Shown here: piece by piece, positions 35,183 through 44,401 of the stretch
How the letters are laid out: every line of letters starts with the position of its first letter
Numbering within the stretch: position 1 is the first letter of the stretch
NCBI RefSeq assembly: GCF_011752975.1
Contig: NZ_VWWP01000003.1
Location: 372,001 to 436,000, forward strand
Length of the DNA stretch: 64,000 nucleotides
Source of the DNA: Chryseobacterium sp. Tr-659
GTDB lineage: Bacteria; Bacteroidota; Bacteroidia; Flavobacteriales; Weeksellaceae
Direction: 5' to 3'
Notes under the pieces: generated by a model
Seen by the model: only the letters and a program-made list of their open reading frames with translations
What the model was told of the DNA's origin: nothing
Database searches by the model: none
Translations under genes and position numbers: made by a program

Positions 35183-36745
35183 TTAAGGGAATTTAACTCC
35201 TGAATATTTGTTCGGATCTACCTGCGGAAGTGTAGATCTGTATTTCGCATTGATAGACTTAATAAATTCATTAGCTACAACGCCATACCCACGTCCTGTT
35301 AAGTGTACACCATCCAGAGAGAAGGCACCTCCTGTAACGAACTTAGCGGTATATCTTACTCCGTCAAATAAAATTCCTGACTGACTGTTGAGTTCGATCA
35401 TTTTACTGTTCGCATCTACAAATGCCAATCCGTAAGAATCAGCAAGTGACTTTATAGAAGCGTTATAAGCATCTGTTGCTGTTTTTACATAACCCGCTTC
35501 TATTTTCGTAAGCACATGTTGATTCTGAAGCGGATACGAAATCCCGTAAACATTTACCGGAGCTGGCGCACCAGCTGCCGTAGTTCCGATCAGAGAACTT
35601 GTTGGAAGAAGAATATAGTCATCCGGCGTAGATTGTCTTGCCTGCCCAAAAATCTGCCCGAAAGCTGCTGCAGTTGGCAACCCTAAAGACGGAGTCAATG
35701 CGGCAGTAAGTTGAGCTGACAAATCTGTAAGGGCAACGTCTTTGATTAGAACAGGATTTGAAGCTGTGGAAGAAAGTAAATTAATTCTATCTCCAGCTCC
35801 AAAAGCGGTAAGCGCCTGCTTTAATGGCCCGTATAAGCTTGAGTTAAGAGTTGTTAAGTTAGCTCCTAAAGCTGCTGGTGTTAAAGGATTATAGGGAACT
35901 GTAGTAAAGTAAGGAACTGAAGTAACATAAGGAATATTTGCAATAACACCTTTTGTTGTTCCTACACTTTTAAGCCCGTCAAGAACACCTTTAATAGATC
36001 CCGCCACTACTGCAGGATCAGAAATATCATTAGATTTATATGTTGCAGGATTTGAATTTCCTGTCTGAACCATTGCGGTAGAATATGTTGTAACACCTCC
36101 TACCGTCTGAGAGTTTGTTCCCCCGTTAGTAGCATATGACAACACATCATTATTACCGATCCATAATGAGAAGAATGTTGGTTTCTGAGCCATAGCATCT
36201 GCAAGAACACTGGTTGTTGCAGAAGTAGCAAACCTTACGAAATAAGGATTAGCAGTTCCTGTTGCAAGACCTGCCTGGCTGCCATATCCAGGTGCAACAA
36301 GGTGAAATGACTTCGCTCCCGGAACCCCCATGTTCTGATAAGGGCCACCTGCCGTTACATTATCCAATGCCGCAGCCGGCGCACTTGCTACCGGAGATAA
36401 AGATCCGTTAACGACTTGCAAGGTAAGCTTCCCTGGAAAACCGGGAAGGTTATTAAACCCTCCGACATCGTTAGGCATCAATGGCTGTTTAAAAGCTCCA
36501 CCACCGGCTAATTGCATTTGCCCTGCAATCATACTTGGGTAAGATTCATTCTGCCCGCTGCTATATAGTGCACCATCACGGTATCCTGAAGTAAGAGAGT
36601 TTCCTAAAGATATATATTTTGAAAAGTCCGCATCTCCTTTTGTCACCGGAATATCTTTCACATCCGTATCGAAATCCGTATTACAGCTTGTTACTGTAAA
36701 AAGAAGCGCAGAAACTGCAATTGTCGATATTATAATTTTTTTCAT
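35183..36745 (-). CDS. SGNH/GDSL-type lipase or esterase lipoprotein
   Basis: The 520-residue lipoprotein has lipobox VTSC (Cys21). SGNH blocks are visible: block I ISLGNSLTSGY with nucleophile Ser (GNSL instead of GDSL), block III IGNND, and block V DGVHLTGRGYG supplying the Asp-His pair. Such enzymes hydrolyse ester bonds of lipids at the cell surface. It lies 12 bases downstream of a FadL-type outer-membrane transporter, suggesting that released fatty acids or similar hydrophobic products are taken up. Substrate is unknown. Confidence 0.87.
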   Translation of the reverse strand: MKKIIISTIAVSALLFTVTSCNTDFDTDVKDIPVTKGDADFSKYISLGNSLTSGYRDGALYSSGQNESYPSMIAGQMQLAGGGAFKQPLMPNDVGGFNNLPGFPGKLTLQVVNGSLSPVASAPAAALDNVTAGGPYQNMGVPGAKSFHLVAPGYGSQAGLATGTANPYFVRFATSATTSVLADAMAQKPTFFSLWIGNNDVLSYATNGGTNSQTVGGVTTYSTAMVQTGNSNPATYKSNDISDPAVVAGSIKGVLDGLKSVGTTKGVIANIPYVTSVPYFTTVPYNPLTPAALGANLTTLNSSLYGPLKQALTAFGAGDRINLLSSTASNPVLIKDVALTDLSAQLTAALTPSLGLPTAAAFGQIFGQARQSTPDDYILLPTSSLIGTTAAGAPAPVNVYGISYPLQNQHVLTKIEAGYVKTATDAYNASIKSLADSYGLAFVDANSKMIELNSQSGILFDGVRYTAKFVTGGAFSLDGVHLTGRGYGVVANEFIKSINAKYRSTLPQVDPNKYSGVKFP

Positions 36746-36757
36746 AGTCTTCTAAAA

Positions 36758-37996
36758 TTAAAATGGATTATAAGATAAACCTAGACCTAAATAGAATGCT
36801 GTGGCTTTTGACTGCCCATAGAATCCTAGACTCGCGTTATTTACCTTTCTGTATTGAGGCATTGCATATCCTCCGGCAATATCAATTCCGAACTGTTTTA
36901 GCTTAAACCCTATACCTCCTGTAACAACATATGTATCATACGAAGGTGTTTCCGGAATAAAGTTTTCAGTAGAATAAGGTGCTTCATCATAATAAGCTCC
37001 CAAACGTCCGTAGATCATATTCGTGAATGCATACTGAGTTCCCAGTCTGAATGTTTTGGAGTTTTTAAAGTTTTTAGGGCTTATAAGAACTGTTGGATCT
37101 GACGGGCTGTTTCCAATAGGAGCATTGTCGAAATCCAATACAAGCTTGCTGTATCTTTCCCATCCATGATAGTTAAAGTCAGCAGAAACCTGCCATTTCG
37201 GTGTCACTTTATATGTTAAACCGATTGTATATTCTTCAACAAGCGGAAGAGTTGCCGAGAAGCCATCCTGTCCTGCTGCGTTCAGTTTCAACTGTGAATA
37301 TACAGACTGTGAAGGGAACTTGAATGAAGCCGTCCCATTTTTAGCTTTCATATCCACCGGTGAACGGTAAGCAATACTGATGTCTAGCTTCGGATCAGGT
37401 CTGAAATAGAAACCGAAACCATATCCGTGTCCACTTGCTTTTTTATCATTGATATTAACTTGTCCATCGAATTGTGTTACCGCTTTATCCCAATCCACAA
37501 CCCCTCGTGCATAGATATAACTAGCACCGAAAGCCAACCAAGGAGCAAGTTTCACAGAAACCATAGGCTGGAAATAGAAACTTTTCAGCTCCAGTTTCTG
37601 AACCATTTCTTTCCCTTCCCAGTTGTCAGGCCATTGAATTGTGCTTCCAAAAGGTGTTGTCACACTAAGACCTACGGTTAATTTTTCAATTGGTCTATAA
37701 GTAATCGCTGCATAGAAAGGAGTCCCTACAGGGTTATCTGTTTCTGCGCTCTGCAAAGTATTGAAATTCTGAAAAGTAACTTTATTACTTGCAGCAAACC
37801 CTCCTGCCACTACACTCAGTTTGGAAGGGATAAATGACATACCCGCCGGGTTGAAGAATGTCACACTCGCATCTTCGGCATGAGCACTAGTATGCGCCAT
37901 TGCCAATTGTTTTACCCCTTGCAGAGAAACTCTGAAGCCTCCTGCGTAAGATAGAACTCCCGCCAATAAAGCAGTTGATACTAATATTTTTTTCAT
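36758..37996 (-). CDS. OmpP1/FadL-type outer-membrane transporter
   Basis: The 412-residue protein has a signal peptide (KKILVSTALLAGVLSYAGG) and the FadL-type N-terminal plug region (LAMAHTSAHAEDASVTFFNPAGMSFI). It then has alternating beta strands and ends in an aromatic-rich last strand (YLGLGLSYNPF). FadL/TodX channels move hydrophobic compounds across the outer membrane. First gene of a two-gene unit with the lipase-like lipoprotein; a -7 box lies 20 bases upstream. Confidence 0.93.
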   Translation of the reverse strand: MKKILVSTALLAGVLSYAGGFRVSLQGVKQLAMAHTSAHAEDASVTFFNPAGMSFIPSKLSVVAGGFAASNKVTFQNFNTLQSAETDNPVGTPFYAAITYRPIEKLTVGLSVTTPFGSTIQWPDNWEGKEMVQKLELKSFYFQPMVSVKLAPWLAFGASYIYARGVVDWDKAVTQFDGQVNINDKKASGHGYGFGFYFRPDPKLDISIAYRSPVDMKAKNGTASFKFPSQSVYSQLKLNAAGQDGFSATLPLVEEYTIGLTYKVTPKWQVSADFNYHGWERYSKLVLDFDNAPIGNSPSDPTVLISPKNFKNSKTFRLGTQYAFTNMIYGRLGAYYDEAPYSTENFIPETPSYDTYVVTGGIGFKLKQFGIDIAGGYAMPQYRKVNNASLGFYGQSKATAFYLGLGLSYNPF

Positions 37997-38015
37997 AGAC
38001 TATTATTATATAATC

Positions 38016-38023
38016 CAAATATA
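38016..38023 (-). promoter_or_regulatory. -7 box of the FadL/lipase unit
   Basis: TATATTTG on the minus strand, 20 bases upstream of the ATG at 37996. Confidence 0.55.
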
Positions 38024-38435
38024 AAATTATTTTGAATACGTCTGTTAATATTTCCCAATATTTTAAACAATATCTTAAAAGAAAATTATGTTTAAAATAA
38101 TACCTGACGAAAAACAGAACACAAAACAATAGTTATTAAACATTTACATTATTTATGAGATAACCATAATTTTTGCGTTTAATACTAAACAATTGTTTAA
38201 CATTAAGAGGTTCATAACTCAAAAAGAAACTACATCATATAAAACAGAAGGCTAAACCAGAAATATAATTTTAACAGAAAAAAAAGTCAAAACAAAAAAA
38301 CCTTGCCATTCTTAATCTTTTTTAAAACCTATTGACTACGGCTTTCTATTCCATGTTTTAACTAAATTCCAAAAATGTTTTGCGCCGAATTCAGGTTATT
38401 TAAGTATTTTAGAATCGCATAAAGATAAAAATACA
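38024..38435. other. Divergent FadL-ricT intergenic region
   Basis: This region is mostly AT-rich non-coding DNA. It contains a perfect 14-bp palindrome TAAACAATTGTTTA at 38186-38199, which could be an operator, but is far (about 190 and 265 bases) from the two start codons. I see no gene, tRNA or recognisable RNA structure in it. Confidence 0.45.
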
Positions 38436-38443
38436 TAAATTTG
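38436..38443 (+). promoter_or_regulatory. -7 box of the ricT-gldH-pbp1A unit
   Basis: TAAATTTG ends 21 bases before ATG 38465 and overlaps an upstream TTG that would otherwise extend the frame. Confidence 0.6.
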
Positions 38444-38464
38444 CAGATTATAAATAATAGTAAT

Positions 38465-39859
38465 ATGAGTTGTGGATGTAAAACATCCGGCGATTCTGCA
38501 CATTCTTGCGGCCCTAAAAAAACCGCAAATGGCTGTGAAAATGTAAATACCTGCGGGAATAGTTATAAATTAAGTGTTTTTGACTGGCTTTCTAACATCA
38601 ACAATCCGGCACCAAACAGGTGTGATTTTGTAGAAGTTAGATTTAAAAATGACAGAAAATCGTTTTATAAGAATGTAAATAATATTCCTTTACATATAGG
38701 TAGCGTAGTTACAGTAGAATCTAGTCCGGGACACGATGTAGGCGTTATAAGCCTTACGGGAGAATTAGTAAAGATTCAGATGAAAAAGAAAAAGTTTTCT
38801 GAAGAATCGGCACTCAAAATATACAGACAGGCCAACCAAAAAGACCTTGAGGTATGGCAGGAAGCAAGAAAGAAAGAAGATGGCGTAAAGCTTGAAGCAA
38901 GAAAAATTGCCCAAAGATTAGGCCTTGAAATGAAGGTTACTGATGTTGAATACCAGGGAGATTCCTCAAAGATCACCTTTTATTACACAGCAGACACCCG
39001 AGTAGATTTTAGACAACTGATCAAAGATTACGCCGGAGCTTTCAGAACTAAAATCGATATGAAACAAATCGGTTTCAGACAGGAAGCGGCAAAAGTAGGA
39101 GGAATAGGCTCTTGTGGCCGTGAGCTTTGCTGTTCTACATGGCTTACTGATTTCAGATCAGTAAACACCAATGTAGCAAGATATCAGCAATTGAGTATCA
39201 ACCCTCAAAAACTTGCAGGGCAATGCGGTAAACTTAAATGCTGCCTTAATTACGAGCTTGATAGCTACTTAGATGCATTAAGCGACTTCCCTTCTTCTTC
39301 AACGACCTTGGAAACAGAAAAAGGAAAAGCATTCTGTATCAAAATTGATGTTTTCAAAAAGAAAATGTGGTTTGCCTATGTGGAAAATTCCATTGCATGG
39401 TATGACTTTGATATTGACCTTGTTAAAAAACTGATTTCAAAAAATAAAAGAGGAGAAAGAACACTTCCTCTGGAAGACCTGAAGCAGCCTGAAACCTCAC
39501 TTCAAAGTATAGACCTGATTCAGGAAAATAATGTGGACCGTTTCGAAAAGAAAAACAGAGGAAACCGAAACAGAAACAACCAGAACAAACCAAATAACAC
39601 CCCTCAGGGACAGGGACAGGGACAGAAAAGAAATAACAGACCGGAAAAACAAGAAAGGCCTGAAAGATCCGAAAAGCCCGAAAACCCAAATGCTTATTCA
39701 GGGAATCAGCCCAGACAGCAAAAGCAGCCACAGCCACAGCCAAAAGTACAGGCAGAAAAGGTAGAAAGCAATGCTGAAGGTGATAAAAAGCAACAAAACA
39801 ATCCGAACAAGAAGAAATTTAAAAAGAAGTATCCTCCAAAAAAAGATAAAAATGCGTAA
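38465..39859 (+). CDS. ricT: PSP1-domain protein, RicT-like regulatory subunit
   Basis: The 464-residue cytoplasmic protein has a Cys-rich N-terminus (SCGCKTSGDSAHSCG), a PSP1 C-terminal-type domain (about 60-280) containing GSCGRELCCSTWL and GQCGKLKCCLNYE, and a disordered Gln/Asn/Lys-rich tail. In Bacillus, RicT with RicA and RicF binds iron-sulfur clusters and supports RNA processing; the Cys pairs here fit cluster binding. The tail has a repeated GQGQGQ stretch. ATG 38465 is used since the TTG at 38441 lies in the -7 box. It overlaps gldH by eight bases. Confidence 0.88.
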   Translation: MSCGCKTSGDSAHSCGPKKTANGCENVNTCGNSYKLSVFDWLSNINNPAPNRCDFVEVRFKNDRKSFYKNVNNIPLHIGSVVTVESSPGHDVGVISLTGELVKIQMKKKKFSEESALKIYRQANQKDLEVWQEARKKEDGVKLEARKIAQRLGLEMKVTDVEYQGDSSKITFYYTADTRVDFRQLIKDYAGAFRTKIDMKQIGFRQEAAKVGGIGSCGRELCCSTWLTDFRSVNTNVARYQQLSINPQKLAGQCGKLKCCLNYELDSYLDALSDFPSSSTTLETEKGKAFCIKIDVFKKKMWFAYVENSIAWYDFDIDLVKKLISKNKRGERTLPLEDLKQPETSLQSIDLIQENNVDRFEKKNRGNRNRNNQNKPNNTPQGQGQGQKRNNRPEKQERPERSEKPENPNAYSGNQPRQQKQPQPQPKVQAEKVESNAEGDKKQQNNPNKKKFKKKYPPKKDKNA

Positions 39860-40316
39860 AATTTTAGGATTATTTACTCTTATCCTTTTCTTTAGCTGTA
39901 ACTCTTCTTCAGAAGGAGACGTTATTATGAACTCCGTAAATAACAAATGGAATAAGAAAAGTGAACAAAAATTTAATCTTGAAGTTTCAGATCCGCAAAA
40001 TCCTAAAAATATTATATTTGTCGTAAGAAACAACAACAATTACCCTTATAGCAACATAAGGTTTATTGTGAACTTCACCAATCTTCAAAACAAAAAAAAG
40101 GAAACGGATACCTTGAATTATGTACTGGCAAAACCAAACGGCGAATGGCTTGGTACAGGCTTTGGTGATACGAAAGAAACATTGTTTCAGTATAAATTGA
40201 ATTACAGATTCCCCGGTAAAGGAAAATATGAAATCGGTCTGATTCAGGCGATGAGAAATGACAACCTTCCGGGAATTGAGGATGTAGGGGTAAAAATAGA
40301 AACGGCTAAACCGTAA
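39852..40316 (+). CDS. gldH: Gliding motility lipoprotein GldH
   Basis: The start at ATG 39852 gives a 154-residue lipoprotein with lipobox FFSC (Cys16). A longer frame from 39771 would bury the signal peptide and is rejected. Conserved GldH segments are visible: VRNNNNYPYSNIRFIVNF, ETDTLNYVLAKPNGEWLG and IGLIQAMRNDNLPGIEDVGV. GldH is needed for gliding in Flavobacterium johnsoniae; in non-gliding relatives it persists, perhaps with a T9SS or envelope role. It sits between ricT and pbp1A. Confidence 0.93.
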   Translation: MRKILGLFTLILFFSCNSSSEGDVIMNSVNNKWNKKSEQKFNLEVSDPQNPKNIIFVVRNNNNYPYSNIRFIVNFTNLQNKKKETDTLNYVLAKPNGEWLGTGFGDTKETLFQYKLNYRFPGKGKYEIGLIQAMRNDNLPGIEDVGVKIETAKP

Positions 40317-40322
40317 CCATAA

Positions 40323-42701
40323 ATGGAAGAAAACAAAAAAAATGCAGGAAATAAGGGGAAGACATTTCCTCTGCCTCCCAAAAAAAAGAAAGATACCTCC
40401 TGGAAAAAATGGGTTTCATTTATTTGGATTGGACTCATTGCGGTAGTTCTGGGAATTTCAGGGCTTTTCTTTGCTGTTTCTCAAGGATTCCTTGGGGAAA
40501 TGCCGGATGTGAAAGAACTTGAAAACCCGGATATCTTTGTCGCTTCTGAGATCATCTCTTCAGACGGAATAACTTTAGGAAAGTTTGAAAAGGAAAAAAC
40601 ACAGCCTATCGTTTTTAAAGATCTCCCTCCATATCTAATTTACGCCCTTCAGGCTAAAGAAGATGAGCGTTTTAAGGAACACTCAGGGATCGATTTGTAC
40701 TCCGTTGCCAGAGCCGTAGCCTATGGTGGTGGACGTGGAGGAGGTTCTACTATAACCCAACAGCTGGCAAAGCTTCTCTTCACAGGAAATGCCTCTCAAA
40801 ATAAATTTCAGAGAGCATTCCAGAAACTGAAAGAATGGGTGGTAGCAGTAAGCCTTGAAAAAAGATACACCAAAGAAGAGATCATCACTCTTTATTTCAA
40901 TAAATTCGATTTCCTTTTCAATGCGAATGGTATCGAAATGGCTTCCAGAGTGTACTTTAACAAAAAGACTTCTGAGCTTACCTTACCTGAAGCCGCAACA
41001 TTCGTGGCAATGCTTGAAAATCCAAGAAAAAACAACCCTTACAGATACCCAGAAAAGGCAAAAGAAAGAAGGAATGTTGTTTTGGATCAGATGCAGAAAA
41101 CAGGATATATTGATGCAGCTACTTATGAGAAAGCAGCCAACACTCCGATAGAAGTTGACTTCCACCCTATTAAGAGTATTACTGACGGATATTCTGCGTA
41201 TTATAAATTCTATTTGAGAAAAGAGATCGATAAATATCTTGAAACTCACGAAAAAGAAACCGGTAAGAAACTCAACCTGTATAAAGACGGATTAAAAATA
41301 TATGTTACTCTTGATTCTAAAATGCAGAAATATGCAGAAGAAGCAATCAAGGAACACTTAACAGATCTTCAAAAGAGATTTGATGCTGAACAGAGAGGAA
41401 GAAAGAACAGACCTTTCTACTATCTAACAGACAAACAAATCAATGATGTAATGGTTCAGGCCATGAAAAGAACGGGCCGTTACAAGTTGTTAAAGGCTGA
41501 CGGAATGCCTGAGGATTCTATTATGATGGAATTCAAAAAGCCTATCAAAACGTCAAGATTTACGTGGAATGGAGAAGAAGAAGTTGAAATGTCCCCTTGG
41601 GATTCTATCAGATACCACAAACAGATTGCTCAGGCAGGTTTGATGTCTATGGTTCCGGGAACCGGAGAAATCAAAGCATGGGTAGGTGGTATAGACTGGC
41701 AGCACTTCCAATACGACCATATCAAACAAGGGAAAAGACAGGTAGGATCTACCTTCAAACCTTTCGTATATGCAACTGCTATTATGAAATTGGGAATGAC
41801 ACCTTGCTCAGCGGTTTCTAACGGAACTTACGATCATAACGGATGGCATGTACCAGGAAGAGGCGGAATGCTTACTTTAAAAGATGCATTAGCACACTCT
41901 CAAAACCCGGTTGCCGCAAGACTTATCGAAATGACAGGTGTAGACGCTGTAATCCAAACTGCAAGAGATCTTGGAGTAACAGAAGATATCCCAAGAAATA
42001 ATACCATTGCATTAGGTTCATCAGACATTACTATTTATGAAATGTTAGGAGCTTACAGTACTTTTGCCAACTATGGAAACTACAATAAACCGGAAATGAT
42101 CTGGAGAATTGAAGACGCCAACGGTAGAGTAATTAAGGAAGTAAACGTAGAACCTAAGGAAGTGATGAACCCAATGTATGCATACACCATGATTGAACTT
42201 ATGAAAGGTGTTGCACAATATGGAACCGCTTCCGGAGAACTAGGAAGAAGAGGAATTTCGAAAGCCGTAGAAATTGCAGCTAAGACTGGTACAACTCAGA
42301 ACAACTCCGACGGATGGTTTATGGGAATCACACCGAAATTAGCAACCGGAGCATGGGTTGGATGGGAAGACAGAGCCACTCACTTCTTTGGAACAGGAGA
42401 AGGTCAGGGGGCCAAAATGGCTCTTCCGATATGGGCAATCTTCATGAAGAAAGTATGGGCAGACAAGAGTTTAGGAGTTACTCCAGACGATAAGTTTATT
42501 AAGCCTTCAGACTGGAAAGACGGCTGTTCAAACCTTAAAGGATTAAGTGGAGGATACGGAGACGATGGAAGTCTTCAGACCATTGACGAGATCAAAAATC
42601 CAAAACCTGTAGATCCTAACCCTAAAAAACCTACAGAAAAGAAAGAGGATAATATCAATGAAAATCTTCATTCCAATGATGAAGTAGACTTTAATAAATA
42701 A
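40323..42701 (+). CDS. Bifunctional penicillin-binding protein 1A
   Basis: A 792-residue class A PBP. One N-terminal membrane helix (about 37-60), glycosyltransferase domain with KEDERFKEHSGID (catalytic Glu) and RGGGSTITQQLAKLLF, then a transpeptidase domain with S-T-F-K in QVGSTFKPF, S-Q-N in AHSQNPVA and K-T-G in AAKTGTTQN. It polymerises and cross-links peptidoglycan in the periplasm. Starts six bases after gldH; a terminator follows at 42722-42749. Confidence 0.95.
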   Translation: MEENKKNAGNKGKTFPLPPKKKKDTSWKKWVSFIWIGLIAVVLGISGLFFAVSQGFLGEMPDVKELENPDIFVASEIISSDGITLGKFEKEKTQPIVFKDLPPYLIYALQAKEDERFKEHSGIDLYSVARAVAYGGGRGGGSTITQQLAKLLFTGNASQNKFQRAFQKLKEWVVAVSLEKRYTKEEIITLYFNKFDFLFNANGIEMASRVYFNKKTSELTLPEAATFVAMLENPRKNNPYRYPEKAKERRNVVLDQMQKTGYIDAATYEKAANTPIEVDFHPIKSITDGYSAYYKFYLRKEIDKYLETHEKETGKKLNLYKDGLKIYVTLDSKMQKYAEEAIKEHLTDLQKRFDAEQRGRKNRPFYYLTDKQINDVMVQAMKRTGRYKLLKADGMPEDSIMMEFKKPIKTSRFTWNGEEEVEMSPWDSIRYHKQIAQAGLMSMVPGTGEIKAWVGGIDWQHFQYDHIKQGKRQVGSTFKPFVYATAIMKLGMTPCSAVSNGTYDHNGWHVPGRGGMLTLKDALAHSQNPVAARLIEMTGVDAVIQTARDLGVTEDIPRNNTIALGSSDITIYEMLGAYSTFANYGNYNKPEMIWRIEDANGRVIKEVNVEPKEVMNPMYAYTMIELMKGVAQYGTASGELGRRGISKAVEIAAKTGTTQNNSDGWFMGITPKLATGAWVGWEDRATHFFGTGEGQGAKMALPIWAIFMKKVWADKSLGVTPDDKFIKPSDWKDGCSNLKGLSGGYGDDGSLQTIDEIKNPKPVDPNPKKPTEKKEDNINENLHSNDEVDFNK

Positions 42702-42721
42702 ATTCTCTTTTAGAAATACAT

Positions 42722-42752
42722 AAGACCTTTCAATAATTTGGAAGGTCTTTTC
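42722..42752 (+). terminator. Terminator after pbp1A
   Basis: AAGACCTT (42722-42729) pairs with AAGGTCTT (42742-42749) across a 12-base loop, with T-rich sequence after it. Confidence 0.75.
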
Positions 42753-42764
42753 TTTTATAATTAA

Positions 42765-42772
42765 TACCTTTG
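42765..42772 (+). promoter_or_regulatory. -7 box immediately before selO
   Basis: TACCTTTG ends only four bases before ATG 42777. If used, transcription would start at or within the start codon, so the mRNA would be leaderless. Confidence 0.45.
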
Positions 42773-42776
42773 GTGT

Positions 42777-44318
42777 ATGAATATCGAACGTATCAGACAA
42801 CCTTTTATCAAGAAATTTCCAGGTGATTTTTCCAATAATCCTATGCAGAGAAATACTCCGAAAGTCTTATTTTCTACCACTCAGCCCGCCGGGTTTGATC
42901 AGCCAGAGCTGATCGCCTTTAACGAAGAATTAGCTGAAGAGATAGGACTGGGAAAATACGAAGATAAGGATCTGAATTTTCTGGTGGGAACCAGCCTACC
43001 GGAAAATGTACAAACCTACGCAACAGCTTATGCAGGGCATCAGTTTGGAAACTGGGCAGGACAGCTTGGAGACGGAAGAGCTATTCTGGCCGGTGAGATC
43101 ATCAATGATTCTGGTAAAAAAACGGAAATCCAATGGAAAGGAGCCGGAGCCACACCGTACTCCAGACATGCAGATGGAAGAGCTGTTCTGAGATCTTCTT
43201 TACGTGAATACCTCATGAGTGAAGCCATGTATCATCTTGGAGTTCCCACAACGAGAGCACTCAGCTTAGCCTTTACAGGAGAAGATGTCGTACGCGATAT
43301 AATGTACAACGGAAATCCCCAGCTTGAAAAAGGAGCTGTTGTTATCAGAACAGCAGAAAGCTTTCTTCGTTTTGGACATTTTGAGTTAATGTCTGCCCAG
43401 GGCGAGTACAAAACATTACAAGACCTTGTCGACTTTACCATTGAAAATTACTTTCCGGAAATAACCTCTTCGGATGATCAGAAATACAAAGATTTTTTTG
43501 AAAATATCTGTACCAGAACTGCAGATCTTATGGTGGAATGGCTCAGGGTAGGATTTGTACATGGTGTGATGAATACTGATAATATGTCGATACTGGGATT
43601 AACTATTGATTATGGACCTTATTCAATGATGGATGAATATGATCTGAATTTCACGCCTAATACAACTGATCTTCCGGGAAGAAGATATGCTTTCGGAAAA
43701 CAGGGACAAATCTCCCAATGGAATCTCTGGCAGCTTGCCAATGCACTTCATCCGCTGATCAAAGATGAAAAGTTCCTTGAAGAGACTTTAAACAGGTACG
43801 GAAACTATTTCTGGAACGCCCACGATACAATGCTTTGCAGAAAATTTGGACTGGATCAACTATTAAAAGAAGACGAAGAATTTTTTACCAACTGGCAAGG
43901 CCTGATGCAGGAATTAGAAATGGATTATACCTTATTTTTTAACCGTTTAGAAGATTGGAATAAAGAAACAATTTTAAAAGACCATTTCAAAAAGGTTTCC
44001 TACAGCATTCTGAATGAAGAGAAACTAAGAAAGCTTAACGATTTCATTAAGAACTATGAATCACGATTAAGTCTAAACTCAATATCAAGAGAGATTTCTT
44101 TAAACATGATGAAAAACGCCAATCCAAAATTCATTTTAAGAAATTATCTCCTTTACGAATGCATTGAAGAGATCAGCAATGGCAGAACAGAAATGCTTGA
44201 AAAGCTTACTCAAGCTTTGGAAAATCCTTATCAGGAAACATTCCCTGAATTTTCAGCCAAAAGACCTTCTGGTTATGACGACGTTACCGGATGCTCTACA
44301 CTTTCCTGCAGTTCATAG
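42777..44318 (+). CDS. selO: SelO/YdiU protein AMPylase-like pseudokinase
   Basis: SelO-family proteins transfer AMP from ATP to Ser, Thr or Tyr of target proteins. The 513-residue protein has the family's AYAGHQFGNWAGQLGDGRAI, the inverted-kinase ATP site (EIQWKGAGATPYSRHADGRA), RTAESFLRFGHFE and GVMNTDNMSILGLTIDYGP. The N-terminus FIKKFPGD is conserved, so ATG 42777 is retained even though the -7 box is only four bases away. The C-terminus ends GCSTLSCSS with two Cys, as in bacterial SelO homologues. Confidence 0.92.
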   Translation: MNIERIRQPFIKKFPGDFSNNPMQRNTPKVLFSTTQPAGFDQPELIAFNEELAEEIGLGKYEDKDLNFLVGTSLPENVQTYATAYAGHQFGNWAGQLGDGRAILAGEIINDSGKKTEIQWKGAGATPYSRHADGRAVLRSSLREYLMSEAMYHLGVPTTRALSLAFTGEDVVRDIMYNGNPQLEKGAVVIRTAESFLRFGHFELMSAQGEYKTLQDLVDFTIENYFPEITSSDDQKYKDFFENICTRTADLMVEWLRVGFVHGVMNTDNMSILGLTIDYGPYSMMDEYDLNFTPNTTDLPGRRYAFGKQGQISQWNLWQLANALHPLIKDEKFLEETLNRYGNYFWNAHDTMLCRKFGLDQLLKEDEEFFTNWQGLMQELEMDYTLFFNRLEDWNKETILKDHFKKVSYSILNEEKLRKLNDFIKNYESRLSLNSISREISLNMMKNANPKFILRNYLLYECIEEISNGRTEMLEKLTQALENPYQETFPEFSAKRPSGYDDVTGCSTLSCSS

Positions 44319-44401
44319 CAAAAACAACAATAATTAAACTGTTTTATTGAATTTAATTTACAATATTAAATCTTTTTCTTATTTTTAGAAAAATTTTTAA
44401 C

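Noticed and set aside
39771..39851. Longer GldH start at 39771
   Set aside because: It would put 27 charged residues before the lipoprotein signal peptide; ATG 39852 gives a proper lipobox position.
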